Counted from the stretch's first letter, positions 53,383-64,000 are shown. The stretch: DNA of 64,000 bases from Blastobasis lacticolella (GCA_905147135.1 LR990045.1:17770173-17834172), one strand, 5' to 3'. Notes: a model not told the origin generated them from the letters alone. Numbers and translations: made by a program.

Positions 53383-53460
53383 ATTTACCTCTTTTGCACC
53401 GTCTAGTTATGGGATGATTCCAAGAAAATCCTCCTTCCATTCTAGATTTTTATTTATAAC
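53383..53460. other. Short unassigned spacer
   Basis: Nothing recognised between MITE-2 and the hairpin. Confidence 0.5.
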
Positions 53461-53510
53461 GTTCAGCCTCAAGACCATAAAATCCTTATTTGATGGTCTT
53501 GAGGCTGAAC
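53461..53510. repeat. 50 bp hairpin, 18 bp perfect arms
   Basis: GTTCAGCCTCAAGACCAT (53461-53478) is perfectly inverted at 53493-53510. After one mismatch the stem continues with AAAT/ATTT to a 4 bp apical loop, giving 22 pairs out of 23. No transposon end is recognisable; too short and too perfect for a typical pre-miRNA. Confidence 0.9.
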
Positions 53511-54289
53511 TCTTCTAATTTCCACTTTCTAATAATTGTGTGACGAAATAATCTCCTTTACTGAATGAAAGTCCAGCAAAGAAAAGTCCTGCGAGTCCAG
53601 CAAAACCGGCCGGCGGGCCACGCTGGTACACATGAGTGCTCTCTGCCTCCCTCCCTCGATAGGCCGGAGGGTGCAATTATATCCTTTGCCGTAGACGCAA
53701 AAAAAAAACGTACGCAACCAGACGATGTCAAAAGTTGTTTCTACAAATATTCCCAACAGTCATTCTTATAAGTAAGCGTACTTATTCTTAAACATCACGT
53801 TATCCTCGACTGTACTCAAAAAACACAACAACAAAGTTGGCGCAAGACCTTAACGGATTGTAACATACGAAATCACGGCCTACGACTTGAGCGTAGCGTG
53901 TCTCTAACAAGTGTTTATTTACGTTTACGTAGTAGAAAACAACGCGTTGTTTTGCTATTCAACCTCTGTAAGTATCGCTAAAGATAATTAAGCAGTCCTT
54001 TCTAATGCTACGAGCATGTCAGGGAAGTGCACTCGGAGCGTAATGGAGTGCTACGCTGTCGTAGCTGCGACCATATGTTCGGACCACGCGGCTGCGGATC
54101 GATAAGCGGCGGCATGCACTCACCGTGGTCAGCTTGAAGTTTAGCTTGCGCTGAAACGTCGTCTCGAGGTGGAGCGCCATCGTACCCGCTTGCTCGTACA
54201 GTCCCGCTTAATTTAGAAACCACTATAACATGCTCCAGGGAGCCGGTACAAAGTAAATACAATTAAGGAATCGTACGTAGCAACTTCGC
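53511..54289. other. Unassigned stretch
   Basis: Frames of 68-84 codons on both strands overlap one another and are unrecognised. A run of nine A lies at about 53700-53708. Confidence 0.45.
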
Positions 54290-54440
54290 GTGAGAGGTCG
54301 CGTGCTTCACGCGGCCATTTTGGTCGTCTGTCACGAGGTTCCGGGTTTCCGCCGCGCGGCGCCACCGGCGGCAATCGTTACGTCTGCGCAAAAATAGCCG
54401 CCGGCCGCGAGGCGGGGGCGGTTTTCCTGCTTTGCCACCG
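54290..54440. promoter_or_regulatory. CpG-rich patch with GCGGCCATTTTGG motif
   Basis: A dense block of CG dinucleotides (CCGCCGCGCGGCGCCACCGG, GCCGCCGGCCGCGAGGCGGG) stands in AT-rich DNA. CGGCCATTTTGG at about 54312-54323 resembles a YY1/Pho-type site, which is common in metazoan promoters. A 127-codon frame begins at its edge (54432-54815) without a domain. A promoter is possible but unproven. Confidence 0.3.
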
Positions 54441-54884
54441 CAGACTGCGAACCTTCATGCGACTAGTTCGCCGTCGCACTCACTCCTCCTTAGCCTTCCA
54501 GGGAGACGAGCGAAACACAAACTACCACGACATCCTTTCCAACCCTACCGGAACAGAATCAGCCAAACAAACCCACGCCGCCGTTTTCACGAGATTTTCC
54601 GCCACCAATTGATTTATGGCCAAACTTGTAATGAGATTAAAGTTACACTTCGTAACATACTGGTTTTTTATTTCAATAATATTGCCAGTTCACTTTATAA
54701 AGTTGGATTTATTACTTGCGGGGGGTTTCTTGTTACAATATCGAGTTCGGGTTCGAGTGGTTTCGTTTATAACGTACTTATGAAGTGTAGTTTTGACATA
54801 TTGTGTCTTTATTAGCGAAACATAGGTACATGTAACATATACACCTACCTACCTACCTTTAGATAGGATAGCAGATACCGATAT
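54441..54884. other. Unassigned stretch
   Basis: Mostly covered by the unrecognised 127-codon frame. No repeat recognised. Confidence 0.4.
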
Positions 54885-55000
54885 CTTTATTTATTTATTT
54901 ATTTTATTTAACTGTTTATTGTACACAATAATGATATACAGAGAAATATAACAGAACAAAAGACACAACAGGATCTTCACCATAATACTTAGAGTACTAC
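54885..55000 (-). mobile_element. Minus-strand LINE-type 3' end with TAAA tail (GTGTACAATAAACAG type)
   Basis: On the minus strand, TGTTATATTTCTCTGTATATC and ATTATTGTGTACAATAAACAG run into TTAAATAAAATAAATAAATA. The AATAAA-like end followed by a TAAA array is a known lepidopteran retroelement 3' end. The 87-codon minus frame (54891-55154) begins in GC-rich DNA upstream and is not recognised. Confidence 0.6.
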
Positions 55001-55872
55001 CAGTAAAGTGCACGTACAACAAAAAGGTAGGTAAAACATTCGTCTTTTCTTTCACATCAAAGTTAGTTGAAAGAGTGTTGCGTGTCGGGCGGCCAGACGC
55101 ACTCGCCGACTCCGCCAAGTGCCACAATGGGAGTTGGGACGCGGGACGCGGCAATATATTTTGATTAGCGAGCCATATATTACACGACAGACATCAAAAA
55201 CGAATTACTGGGCCATTACTCCTCGGTGTCGAGGCAGATACTTACTTACTCTTTACAATAAGGTGACTTCTACGGAAACTCAATTACGTAAGTGAGTTAC
55301 GTATAATGAATACTGTAATCCGTTGCTGTTGGTTAAATTCCGATTCATTAGATGCCTATTTGTATAGGTAAGCTCTTACTGCACTGACACAAATAAAGCG
55401 AATAAACGTATCTGTTATGGTTATTTGAGGAAGGCCTATGGTACCTACTTAAAATTACTAACCCAAGTCCTTTTAATAATAAAAATGTAAGTGTTAAACA
55501 AGTTTATAGTTCAGCTATTCTCTATAATTTATATTAAAGATTGAACAAATCGCTTCTGGCTCAATCTCCGCGCGACACACATAATGTTTCACGAGCTATA
55601 AATTTTTATCTCGTTTCCTTCCTCCCCTTGCTTTATTCACTGCTAGATTTCCTAGTAGTGTCTAGGACTCATAAAATCCAAGTTTTAGTCGCAATTATCT
55701 CTCTCGAGTGTTGTTGGGAGTGAAATAGCTTTTGTACTCGATTACGGACCTAGCTGACAGGCATGGATGTTGCAATCACAATCAATGTTCAAGTAAAATC
55801 TTGCATTGTCAACTTCTGAGCTATGTTAAAAATTGCAGCAACACACGAGTAAGAAGAGTTTACAATTTTAAT
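55001..55872. other. Unassigned AT-rich stretch
   Basis: No feature recognised. Confidence 0.5.
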
Positions 55873-55976
55873 GTTTAAAACAATCGCGGTAATTATCACA
55901 CATTTTAAAGGTATGTTCCGGGTTGCCTACCGCGTACCTTTGTTTCGGGCTACTCATAATCAAAGGTACGCAGTAG
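55873..55976 (+). repeat. Short dispersed repeat copy 2 with an extra inverted arm
   Basis: TCGCGGTAATTATCACACAT, AAAGGTATGTTCCG and CCTACCGCGTACCTTTG match 32227-32300. Then CTACCGCGTACCTTTG (55927-55942) is inverted at 55961-55976 (one mismatch, 18 bp loop). Copy 1 has no such second arm. Confidence 0.75.
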
Positions 55977-57981
55977 TTCAAATGAGTTTAAAATTGATTG
56001 AAGACAGAGATACATACACAGCTTGGTAATAAAAGTGACTATACATGTCTACTCTCATCATCAGACAATTTGTTTTTACATATATAGATACACTTTTTAG
56101 TCATCAACGTTAATTATTTGTTATGATTCAGGCCACACTTACTACTGGTACTTACGTTTGAACCACACCTTATGAAACATACCATTTACCAGCGAAATCA
56201 CGTTAAACTTCGGCATTTCCTATCTTTCGGTAGGCGTTCAGTTAGTCCAAGACTTGCTAGAGTACCTCCACAACTTCGCAAGTAATGTTAGTGACGATGT
56301 GTGTCTTGTGTGTGAACAGCGAGTGTGTATGCAAACGGAAACTTAACTCTTCACTGAGTGGAATAGTACTTGCTTCAGTGAGCTCGCCTGACGAAGATAG
56401 ATACTCCGCTGTACTTTTCCGCTCTGTATATGTGCAGTCAAAGAAAATGGTGCAACGCGATAAAAGCTTTATTCTTTAACACAGAGTAGAGAGTACCCAT
56501 CTGAAGGAAAATGTGGCTGAGTGATTTATCAAGAAATAGCTGAAACGGCTATGTGAATTGAATTATATTTTACAAGGTACGGCAAGGAAGTTTAGAGTAC
56601 CTACTACCTCAGTAGCTGTATTTTTTAGAAAAAGTTTATTTGACAAAAATACACTATGTTGTCATTTTTTCACATAATTTACATTAAGGAGAACGAAATG
56701 AGACTTGATGTGCCTACCTAGTGGGATAAAGGCAGGTAGTTGATGATAACGATGAATCCACATCTCGTTGAATACATGTGGTGACCACAAGCTTCTTTTT
56801 TTGGATTTTGCGGACCTCATGAGAGTGCGAGAGCCTGCTCCGAAATAGAAGGCCACAAAATCTAAATGTGCTCGTCTTCGAAATCGAAATTTAATGCCTA
56901 CCACGGAGCTGAAAAGACAATAATCTGAAAGTGGTTCGAATTCTTCTAACCAAATGCGTGCTTTGCTGGCTAAAGCTATTGAAATGAGGACGAGCTGTCG
57001 TGATCTCACAATATCTTGCGTGAGACAGAAAATCTACAAATGGAATGCCTTATTGGTCTCAAACGGATATAACGGATATTTTGGATATTCGTTTTTCTAT
57101 TGTGCAATGGTTGCCTATGAAATACCACAGTAAAATCAACTACATGGCAATAAAAAGGTATCTTTTATTAGAACGATTCAATCAATATTCAACAATAATG
57201 CGTGTCAACGAACCGCACCCCGGACAAAATAATTGGACGGGCGGGAGACGTACGAAGATAACTTCTAATTAAGTTTAATTATAATTTCTAAGAACTAACT
57301 TCCATGATTTAGATACTCGTTGTTGGTTGTCTCGTACTGTAAAATGAGCACACAGGGTTGGTCACACTAAAGATAAAACGAATACCTAGAAAGAACTTTC
57401 GCACAAATTCGTGAGTTTTTCTTCTGCACTACAACATGGGGTTCTTCAAAAGGCATATCTACAGGTACCTCAAAGGCCAATTTCCATCAAGTGGACCGCC
57501 CGTCCGTATGCCTTCCTAGGTAATAAGAATTATTACCAAAAAGTATATTGATCAATTGAATACCAATAGTCCCCTCCGACGTATACGCAGAGTCGCAAGA
57601 GTTTTGAAATAAAATAGGAACACGCAACCAGAAAGCACCGTCTATATACCCCCTACGGGTAAATTTTGCAGTGGGGCGCACGAAAACTGTAGGTATATGT
57701 ACACTGGAACCTGGGGGAATAATAATGTATGTACAATTACAGACTGGCTAAATTGTATGCACGTTCAACTTAACAATTTATATTTGTTCGAATTGTTTCT
57801 ACCCTCCGAGCGTGCGAAGTTGTGATAAAGTAGGCTTTTTGTAGCCGCGGTAGACGTTTCACTATTTCTGTACCGATGCGTTTTGTTTTAGTCATTTTGT
57901 GTAACATTTAGAATACACCTGGAAATGTTGTGTGGTAAAAAATAATGATTTATTTTCGGGCATACCTACATTTAATATGCG
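55977..57981. other. Unassigned stretch with a 115-codon frame
   Basis: The minus-strand frame 56662-57009 (115 codons) contains a basic patch KSKKRSLWSPHVFNEMW, faintly like the basic-Trp start of HARBI1-type transposases, but the rest does not follow and I do not call it. The opposite-strand frame at 57045-57272 is unrecognised. Confidence 0.35.
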
Positions 57982-57988
57982 TATGTGC

Positions 57989-58219
57989 TCATGCCCGATG
58001 CTCATACGGTAAGGGGAAAACATCATAATGAAACCTACACATCAGGCGATTGAATGTGTAACCTTGATCCAATCTGATCAGGTTCCCCTGGTAGCAGAAT
58101 CACGGAGATCAGATGGGGGTCGCTCCACTGTAATTACCTGATCTACCAACTATGGTCAAGTCGGACCCGGGCCCACATGCGCCAGAATAAAACCGGGACA
58201 TTAACGCCAAGATGATTAT
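57989..58219 (+). mobile_element. SINE-A, 5'-truncated, with 7 bp target duplications
   Basis: Begins in the body (GCCCGATGCTCATACGGTAA), follows the family through GGTTCCCCTGGTAGCAG, GTCGGACCCGGGCCC and AACCGGGACATTAACGCC to an ATG-type tail. TATGTGC lies at 57982-57988 and 58220-58226. It keeps the full 3' block shared with LINE-ATG2. Confidence 0.85.
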
Positions 58220-58226
58220 TATGTGC

Positions 58227-60475
58227 ACAGAGAGGAGGTCACTTGTATGTGCCTATACTGTCACCGAAAATCTAACTGACACGCCGCGAAACAGCCTTCC
58301 GTCATCCACATGGCATTATCGCCGATATGAGGTGAAGGAAAACAAAGCGTCCCCTAACGCTATCTTGATTAGTACAACGGAACACAAGTGCTTTCCAAAC
58401 GGGCTGTGAAAGAACAATGCACACACTCGGCACGGCAGCCCTTCATTCTCCACAACAAATTTTCCCTCGGCGACTGTAGTTTGCTCATTTGGAAGAAATG
58501 GGAGAGCCCTCGAAGGCACCGCTCACTCTTTTGTTGGCGGCGTTTGTTCCCAGTGGCCATCGCGCTAATTGCTACGCGGCCATTGTCTCCGCGCAAATTA
58601 GACGTGAATACCTATTGGTGTCATTCGTTTTGAATTTCCACCCACGGCGAATGGCGCGTCGGCTTACCTGCCAGCGCCGAAACGATTTCTCGCACCCATA
58701 CCTGTAGTTTTTATAGAGCTGACTTTTGTGTGGCAAAAAACTACGACAAGAAGTATACTGATACTCCGTCACGAATTCAATTCAAAATACACACGGGGAA
58801 GGTAATTGACCTTTTGATTTTCCAAATCTCTCCATACACTCGAGCGAAAATAGCGATGGGGCGCGAGAAAGCAGAAGCTTTCTCATTTTTCAGCAAACGA
58901 AACGAAATCACTCTCCAATATTTGGATGGGAGCCGTCAACAGCGCGACAGGACGTAAACTTAGATTGTATTGTGTGTTTGGTATTCAACAAATTCACGCG
59001 CTCCTATAAAAATTCAAATTGCGAATCGCGAACATATTTGTACCTACGAGTACGGCGCGGCAATAGAAAACTTCCAAATGTTTGGAGTGTTTATGCTCGT
59101 ACGCGGGGGGAGGTGTACGTCTATTGAAAACTTCTGTTGAACACCTAATGGTAGTCGCATGCAAGTACCTACTCTTGTCGGGAACTCTTATTAATAACAG
59201 TATATGTGACTAGTTATAACTAGACAAATATGCGACTAACGAGACTTTCTATTCATAATAAATCGCCATCGTGAATGATCACCTACACTCTATATTGTAG
59301 ACAGGAAGGGTCATTTTCTTAAAGATATTATTATCCAGACAATTTGCCAGACATTACAGTCTGCTGCGTCAGTTGGGTAGTAGCTACATAATATAAAAGT
59401 ATTACAACCCCGTCTCGAATGTTTACAAAGTCCTCACCCGGCCTCCGGGCTACGGCTGCACAATCAAGTATCGCATCGCAGTAAATACAGAATTATATTT
59501 CGTTCGGTTTGGCTCCAGAGTGCCCTCAGGACTCGTAAATTTAATTCAACCGACTGAAAACCTTTGGCTAGTTGTAAGGGTTCCGCGATCTATAAATGAG
59601 TATTCGGAAAACAGAATTAGGAAGCCAGACCAGAAATTTTAATCGGATTTGTTATTGAAGACATTGCAGGTTCTTTTCACCAAATAATTGGTTAATTTTG
59701 CTCACAAAACAGCGAGCAAAGCTTTTATATTATAACGCAGCTGGCTAATTATTACAGTTTTAACAGAGAGCTGCAAAACGTTCTTTTTTAAAGTAAGTAA
59801 AAGAAAAATTTGCCTTTATCTCTGTGATATTGTTTTAGCGAATTGTTTGAAAAGTATAATTTATCGATTTATTCTGCCATCACGATTCTTTTCCAATGCG
59901 AGAGAAATCGTCACCATAACCTCCCTACGCCATGATTCGTTGATCTTACAATGAATCATCGTAACATCACGCGACGTCTTCCAGTTGGATTAACCCCCAA
60001 AAATCTGCGTACAAAATGACATTTACCTATTAATTAACAATAATGACCCCTGAAGCGGAGTGAGAGCAATTTACCGATTTCAGTACGTCTGAACGGATCC
60101 TTTGTTACCGGGAATGAGCTATTAGCGGCTATTCAATTATTCTTACTTTCTATTCTGCTCCTGCGCTATTAGTCGGCCTTTAGGATAACACCGACAGCGA
60201 CACTTCATAAATGTCGCTGTAATACAGGGATAAAATATCTGTAGGAGTTATTGCTGCTATGTATTTTGCGGTAATATCTAATGCAGCACATGGTAGCAGT
60301 AATGTTGATAATTATATAAGAGTGATACTTATAAAACTAAAAAGGTCATCTTTGGAAAATTTATCGAGATTTCTTGACCAACCTACGACGACATGATAGA
60401 GTCAGTTCATTGTTGCTAAAGATATTAATTAGAATACGTAGGTTATTTACTATTTTGAGATTATTAAGGTTGCAA
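58227..60475. other. Unassigned stretch
   Basis: The block at 58300-58960 holds several overlapping frames of 65-81 codons on both strands, none recognised. Short inverted pairs lie at 59201-59214 (CTAGTTATAACTAG) and 60194-60220 (ACAGCGACA/TGTCGCTGT). No repeat recognised. Confidence 0.45.
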
Positions 60476-60587
60476 GTAAAAAAATGCAGAACCGCAGGTG
60501 CGTTGTCACTGTGAGGACTAAGATGAAATGCCTTATGCCTGTAATTTTGCTAGCTACCTTCAAATTGGAACACAACAATGCAAGTGT
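60476..60587 (+). repeat. ATGCAGAACCGCAGGTGCG repeat, left part (host of LINE insertion)
   Basis: AAAAAATGCAGAACCGCAGG, TGCGTTGTCACTGTGAGG, TTATGCCTGTAATTTTGC, CTACCTTCAAATTGGAACAC and AACAATGCAAGTGT match the start of a repeat also seen at 25500-25590. It resumes after the LINE insert at 60854-60880. Confidence 0.7.
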
Positions 60588-60853
60588 GGTGTGAGTGGCC
60601 GTGTGGTGTCCGGCAGAGTAGAATAGCACCAACCCCTTACACTCATGGGTGTCGTACAAGGCGACTAATGTTTTCGAGGCAAAAGATCAAGAGTCTCCGT
60701 AGTCTGGAAAATGGGCAGCAGCATTTTCCGTTGTTATTTTTAAACACTGCGATCTCCAACCCGCCTGCCAAGCGTGGAGATTATGGCAATAACCTCCCCT
60801 TTCGTGGGAGAGGCCCTAAGTCCAGCAGTGGACTGTTACGGGCTGTGATGATG
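60588..60853 (+). mobile_element. LINE-ATG1 3' end with 11 bp target duplications, nested
   Basis: The 266 bp insert is bounded by AATGCAAGTGT at 60577-60587 and 60854-60864. It contains CATGGGTGTCGTACAAGGCG, GGGCAGCAGCATTTTCCG, GATCTCCAACCCGCC and GTGGGAGAGGCCCTAAGTCC and ends in an ATG tail, matching 4271-4432 over the last ~160 bp. The overlapping 98-codon frame is a by-product of the LINE remains. Confidence 0.85.
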
Positions 60854-60864
60854 AATGCAAGTGT

Positions 60865-61889
60865 TGTTGCTTGAAATATTTCTACACACTAAATAACTTC
60901 TGGCGTCAGATGTTCAGAATGTACTTTACATGTGCAATACCCCAACTAAGCATTAAGAAATGATTTTTAGAAATTCCTGTTCGAGAGGGTACAACGAGAG
61001 TTTTAAAATAAAAAGAGAAAATATAAAAACTTGTCCGCTAGGTAGGACCAGAAGGAAAATAACAATTTTATGTGTTATAGCTGAGACGTAAGTTCAATCA
61101 AACTTTCGGATATAAAAAGACAATTTTAACCGATCAGCGAGTACCTACTAAGAAGAGGATCCAAAGCGAAGAGGAAAAACGACAAAATGAATATTTTTAC
61201 AAGACGAAAATACAGGAGTATCGGAGGCGCGAACTCCGCGCCCGCGGCCCCGCGTTGTCACTGTTCGCGGGATGTCTCATAAACTTTTATAAAGGACTCA
61301 ACGAGTTTTCCTCTCCACAAATCTTCCCGCTCCCTCCCGAAATGTACTCGTAAAGAAATTTGCGGCGAATGGATTTATTAATTTTATTAGCCGAATAATA
61401 AAAACTAAAGTATTTATTAATCAATTTATAGATAAAATGTACTTTTTATCCTAAAAATGGTTAATAAATATTCTTAGTCGTATTCTTTTTTGTAGCCTAT
61501 CCATCGTAGCTAGAAGTCGGGGTACCGGTTTAAACAAAACTAAGTGCATGAAGTTGTCGAGCGGATTTACCGGAAGCGGATGCGTCGACAGCGGCCGTCG
61601 CTCCAGCTCACACCACGATTTCATTCATCCCCCAGTTACGCCGTTTGGATTCTGGCGAGAAACTCTACACTACGAGCCGGCCTTCGCACTGCCTGCCTCC
61701 CACTCGCACCCGCAAAACTAAAACGACATAGAGCGAAACGAGAAAACTAAATCAATACTGTCTGGAACACGCCCACCGGTTCGGATCGGCAACTGCGCTT
61801 CCTCACTGGAAATTCGATAAAATAAAACTCAGTAAAAATCATTAAATTGTGTGTAGGTGTTAGGAAATCGCGGTAAGCCTGTTTATCGC
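60865..61889. other. Unassigned stretch with a small CpG-rich spot
   Basis: A CG-dense spot lies at 61222-61270 (CGCGAACTCCGCGCCCGCGG). No gene recognised. Confidence 0.45.
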
Positions 61890-62180
61890 GTTTCCTGAGG
61901 TTGCGCGGCGGCGCGGGCGCGGCGGCGTGCGCTGCACGTGGCCGGGTCACGTTACAATGTTTACCTGCGACCGCCTGGCGGCCAGGTGAGCCCCCTCCCC
62001 CCTCCCCGCACTCTGCCCTCACCGGCCCTAAGCACACATGTCGACTCAACTCAATTTTAGAGGAGGCTTTCATCCTTATGCTAAACAAATTGTTTATAGT
62101 GTCGTGATGCTTAGAGATAATCTGGTCTGGGGCCCGTATTCCGCGGGCGTCGCGGTCGGCGAGCCCGCGGCCACGGTTTG
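61890..62180. promoter_or_regulatory. CpG-rich patch, candidate promoter or exon
   Basis: GTTGCGCGGCGGCGCGGGCG, CGGCGGCGTGCGCTGCACG and CGCGGGCGTCGCGGTCGGCG mark a strong CpG cluster in AT-rich DNA. A 179-codon minus-strand frame (61747-62286) and plus frames of 68-86 codons overlap it. Their Ala/Arg/Pro bias follows base composition and no domain is visible. It could be a promoter or first exon of a gene beyond the window. Confidence 0.3.
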
Positions 62181-63128
62181 CATTTTTATCAAGCATCGAC
62201 GACAGCCACCAACATTTTATTTTGCGTGTTATAAATATGGAACTCGTGCTACGAACGCGCCGGATAGATACAACATTTTCATGCAAACTTTATTTTAGTC
62301 TGCATGGCTTACTTGAAGTTACGTATGGACCTAATTAGGTAATTTTAATAATCCAGCTGTGAAGAAACATCATGCAGAAACCTTATCTAAAGCAATAGTA
62401 AAATATATGTAGATGTTAAAAGGGAAAAATTCAAATTCCAATCTATTGATAATGTTGCTTGACCAAGACCTAAGACCAAGTCGCATTTTTTTGTCATGTT
62501 TAAATTGGAATATCTGAAGGTGATTAAATTCCTTACAAAAGAAGGTGTTGCCTCAACCATTATTGAAAAAGAAAGCGAGATATCTAAGTCCTCATCGCGT
62601 GCGAAGGAGCAAATAGAAAAAGATGATTTCGCGATGAACAATTAATCGCAATGACTGCGGAATTAAATATCGGCATTTTCTGCAAAAGTTGCGATAACAG
62701 TATTTGACCATGTACAGTGTGATATTTTTTGTTGTTGGGCGGATGATAATTACGAAGTCTACGAGGAATTAAGTTCACACTAGTTTGGCATTCTAGTTTG
62801 GCCGCGAGGAAACGGTGGATTAAATAGCGTGGATTATTTTTCATCTCCATAGTTTGCTACCGTGTAAGATTAATCTAAGCAATGTTGTTTGGGAAGACAG
62901 TCTGTTTATGATGACAAATTCAGTTGACCCGTAGAGAAACTCATAAAAATCACAAAACCTACGGTCTTGAGAATTCATCATGAACATCTTCACCCTTCCC
63001 TACCCTACCCCTAACCCACCCCTACCTCTAATGCGTTAAACTTAGGGTAATTTTGATACACGAATCTAATCACCTAATCAAAACAATAATGTCGTGCCTA
63101 AGGTAAAAAAGGATATAAAGTGTCTTGT
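62181..63128. other. Unassigned AT-rich stretch
   Basis: CCCTACCC-type low complexity lies at about 62995-63030. Minus frames of 84-88 codons (62387-62850) are unrecognised. Confidence 0.45.
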
Positions 63129-63250
63129 GGCCATTTCCACTAAACTTGTGGCCTAAGTTCCATCTTAATTACTTTCAACCAATCAGCAAGAATCAAATTG
63201 AGATAAGAAAGATCTCAGGCAATTCCTAAGTTTAGTGAAAACGGCAATTG
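63129..63250. mobile_element. MITE-7: ~120 bp TIR element
   Basis: GGCCATTTCCACTAAACTT at the left is inverted at the right, where the other strand reads TGCCGTTTTCACTAAACTTA. It surrounds a short core (CCAATCAGCAAGAATC). Only the terminal ~20 bp pair well. No target duplication was fixed; possibly a single diverged MITE. Confidence 0.6.
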
Positions 63251-63643
63251 ATCTCGCAATGAAGAAAACATGGGCTCTGATACGTCCGTGTCCGTGTACG
63301 TCCGTGATCTGTACATACCTATATTATATATACCTTCCGTCATCTGAATGTATTAGGGTTGCCAGTAACACTGGGTATGTATTAAAGTGTAATGGGATGC
63401 AATAAATCGGGGCTTCCTAATCGCGCTCAGTCAATTTAACTACCTTCTCGGTGTCGTAACGTATTCAGATCGCATACAGACCACTCAGCGAAAATTAGAC
63501 ATATTTAACTATTAAAATTAGTCTTTTAATGTGATTCGTGGTATAAAATTTCAAGGTACGAAACACGTGGGAGGGTCCAAAAAGTTAAAAGTCGACCCTG
63601 TAAAGAAAAACGTCACTGTAGTATATGAAGTTATATTTTTTTT
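63251..63643. other. Unassigned stretch
   Basis: TACGTCCGTGTCCGTG repeats locally at 63280-63305. AGGGTTGCCAG at 63356 resembles the hAT-like terminus at 43328, but no partner end was found. Confidence 0.4.
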
Positions 63644-63832
63644 TAACTAGCTGGCCCGCCGCGTCTTTCTTCGCATGTTGTCCTAGCCTATAAACCATTT
63701 TTATTCTCATAAATCACTGTGTCTATTGGTAAAACTGCATGACAATCTGTTCAGTAGTTTTTGAGGTTATCGCGAACAGACAGACAGAGACGGCGAGGGA
63801 TTTTGTGTTATAATATGTTGTGATATAGTTTC
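63644..63832 (+). repeat. Dispersed repeat (ACTAGCTGGCCCGCCGCG head)
   Basis: ACTAGCTGGCCCGCCGCGTC, TTGTCCTAGCCTATAAACC, AAATCACTGTGTCTATTGG, CAATCTGTTCAGTAGTTTTTG and GAACAGACAGACAGAGACGG follow the layout of the repeats at 45847 and Rep-CG. The class is unresolved. Confidence 0.65.
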
Positions 63833-64000
63833 GGCTGACCTCTATACATATTTCGGATTGTTTATGAACATTTCTGTCCCTTTATCCTTTCAACTGGCAT
63901 TTTGCATTGCGTCTATACTGGTATGGCGGGCAAAATGGCGCCTAGAATTTTCATACACCGGTGTGACGGGCGCAAAATCTTTCCTAAATAAGGGTTGTAA

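Noticed and set aside
56662..57009. PIF/Harbinger transposase fragment
   Set aside because: Only a short basic-Trp patch is reminiscent. No catalytic residues, TIRs or further collinear similarity were found.
61747..62286. 179-codon minus-strand protein gene
   Set aside because: The composition (Ala, Arg, Pro, Gly) reflects the CpG-rich DNA. No domain or splice logic was seen, and the plus strand is also open over part of it.
1..64000. CRISPR array, phage, operon or toxin system
   Set aside because: No regularly spaced direct repeats, no dense coding and no bacterial signals; the DNA is clearly metazoan.

Overview
The window reads as AT-rich nuclear DNA of a moth or butterfly (Lepidoptera). 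This rests on dispersed repeats of a recognisable lepidopteran type: tRNA-derived SINEs and LINE 3' ends with ATG-repeat tails, LINE ends with TAAA tails, a repeat carrying CCTGATGGTAAGCAGTCACC, and a repeat whose head reads CCCGGCGCGACTTCG. The species cannot be named from these. I found no protein-coding gene, functional tRNA, rRNA, CRISPR array or bacterial-type operon. The longest open frames (192, 179, 139, 127 and 124 codons) show no domain, no family resemblance and no convincing splice structure, so I treat them as chance. Only non-LTR retrotransposon fragments are convincingly coding-derived. The stretch is most likely intergenic or a long intron.

Layout. 1-9.8 kb: mostly unrecognised AT-rich DNA with one ~200 bp MITE (3552-3750), a LINE tail with exact 12 bp target duplications (4271-4432) and scattered repeats. 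9.9-17.4 kb: repeat-dense, with a LINE fragment nested inside another repeat (10042-10370), a CpG-rich patch (10775-11045), a full SINE carrying a palindrome (12365-12758), a 210 bp MITE nested inside another repeat (13119-13328), a long-TIR MITE (14080-14218) and a second SINE type (17149-17400). 17.4-23.3 kb: about 6 kb in which I recognise nothing. 23.3-31 kb: SINE copies, LINE ends and a G10 run beside a palindrome. 31-44 kb: a 26 bp perfect hairpin, a large-TIR element (33333-33990), four SINE copies or pieces, a 121 bp TA-flanked MITE, a hAT-like MITE and an 88 bp LINE tail with clear target duplications. 45-54 kb: SINEs, including one with an inverted 5' half, second copies of two MITE families and another hairpin. 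54-64 kb: CpG-rich patches, a hairpin, a 5'-truncated SINE with target duplications, a nested LINE end and a final small TIR element.

How parts relate. The main SINE (called SINE-A here) has 13 copies or pieces. Its last ~60 bases match the coding end of a LINE (called LINE-ATG2) with two truncated copies here, so that LINE is the likely source of its reverse transcriptase. Several LINE frames terminate inside the TGATGATGA tail. MITE families are called MITE-1 to MITE-7, and the most abundant repeat, with eight copies, is called Rep-CG.

The most unusual signal is a set of at least nine short palindromes or hairpins with arms of 11-26 bp, far beyond chance for this length. Two sit inside SINE copies where comparison with sister copies shows that one arm is an extra inverted copy of its neighbour. 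I read this as recurrent template-switch or snap-back DNA synthesis, not as a new encoded system. All family names are local labels; database searches were not possible.
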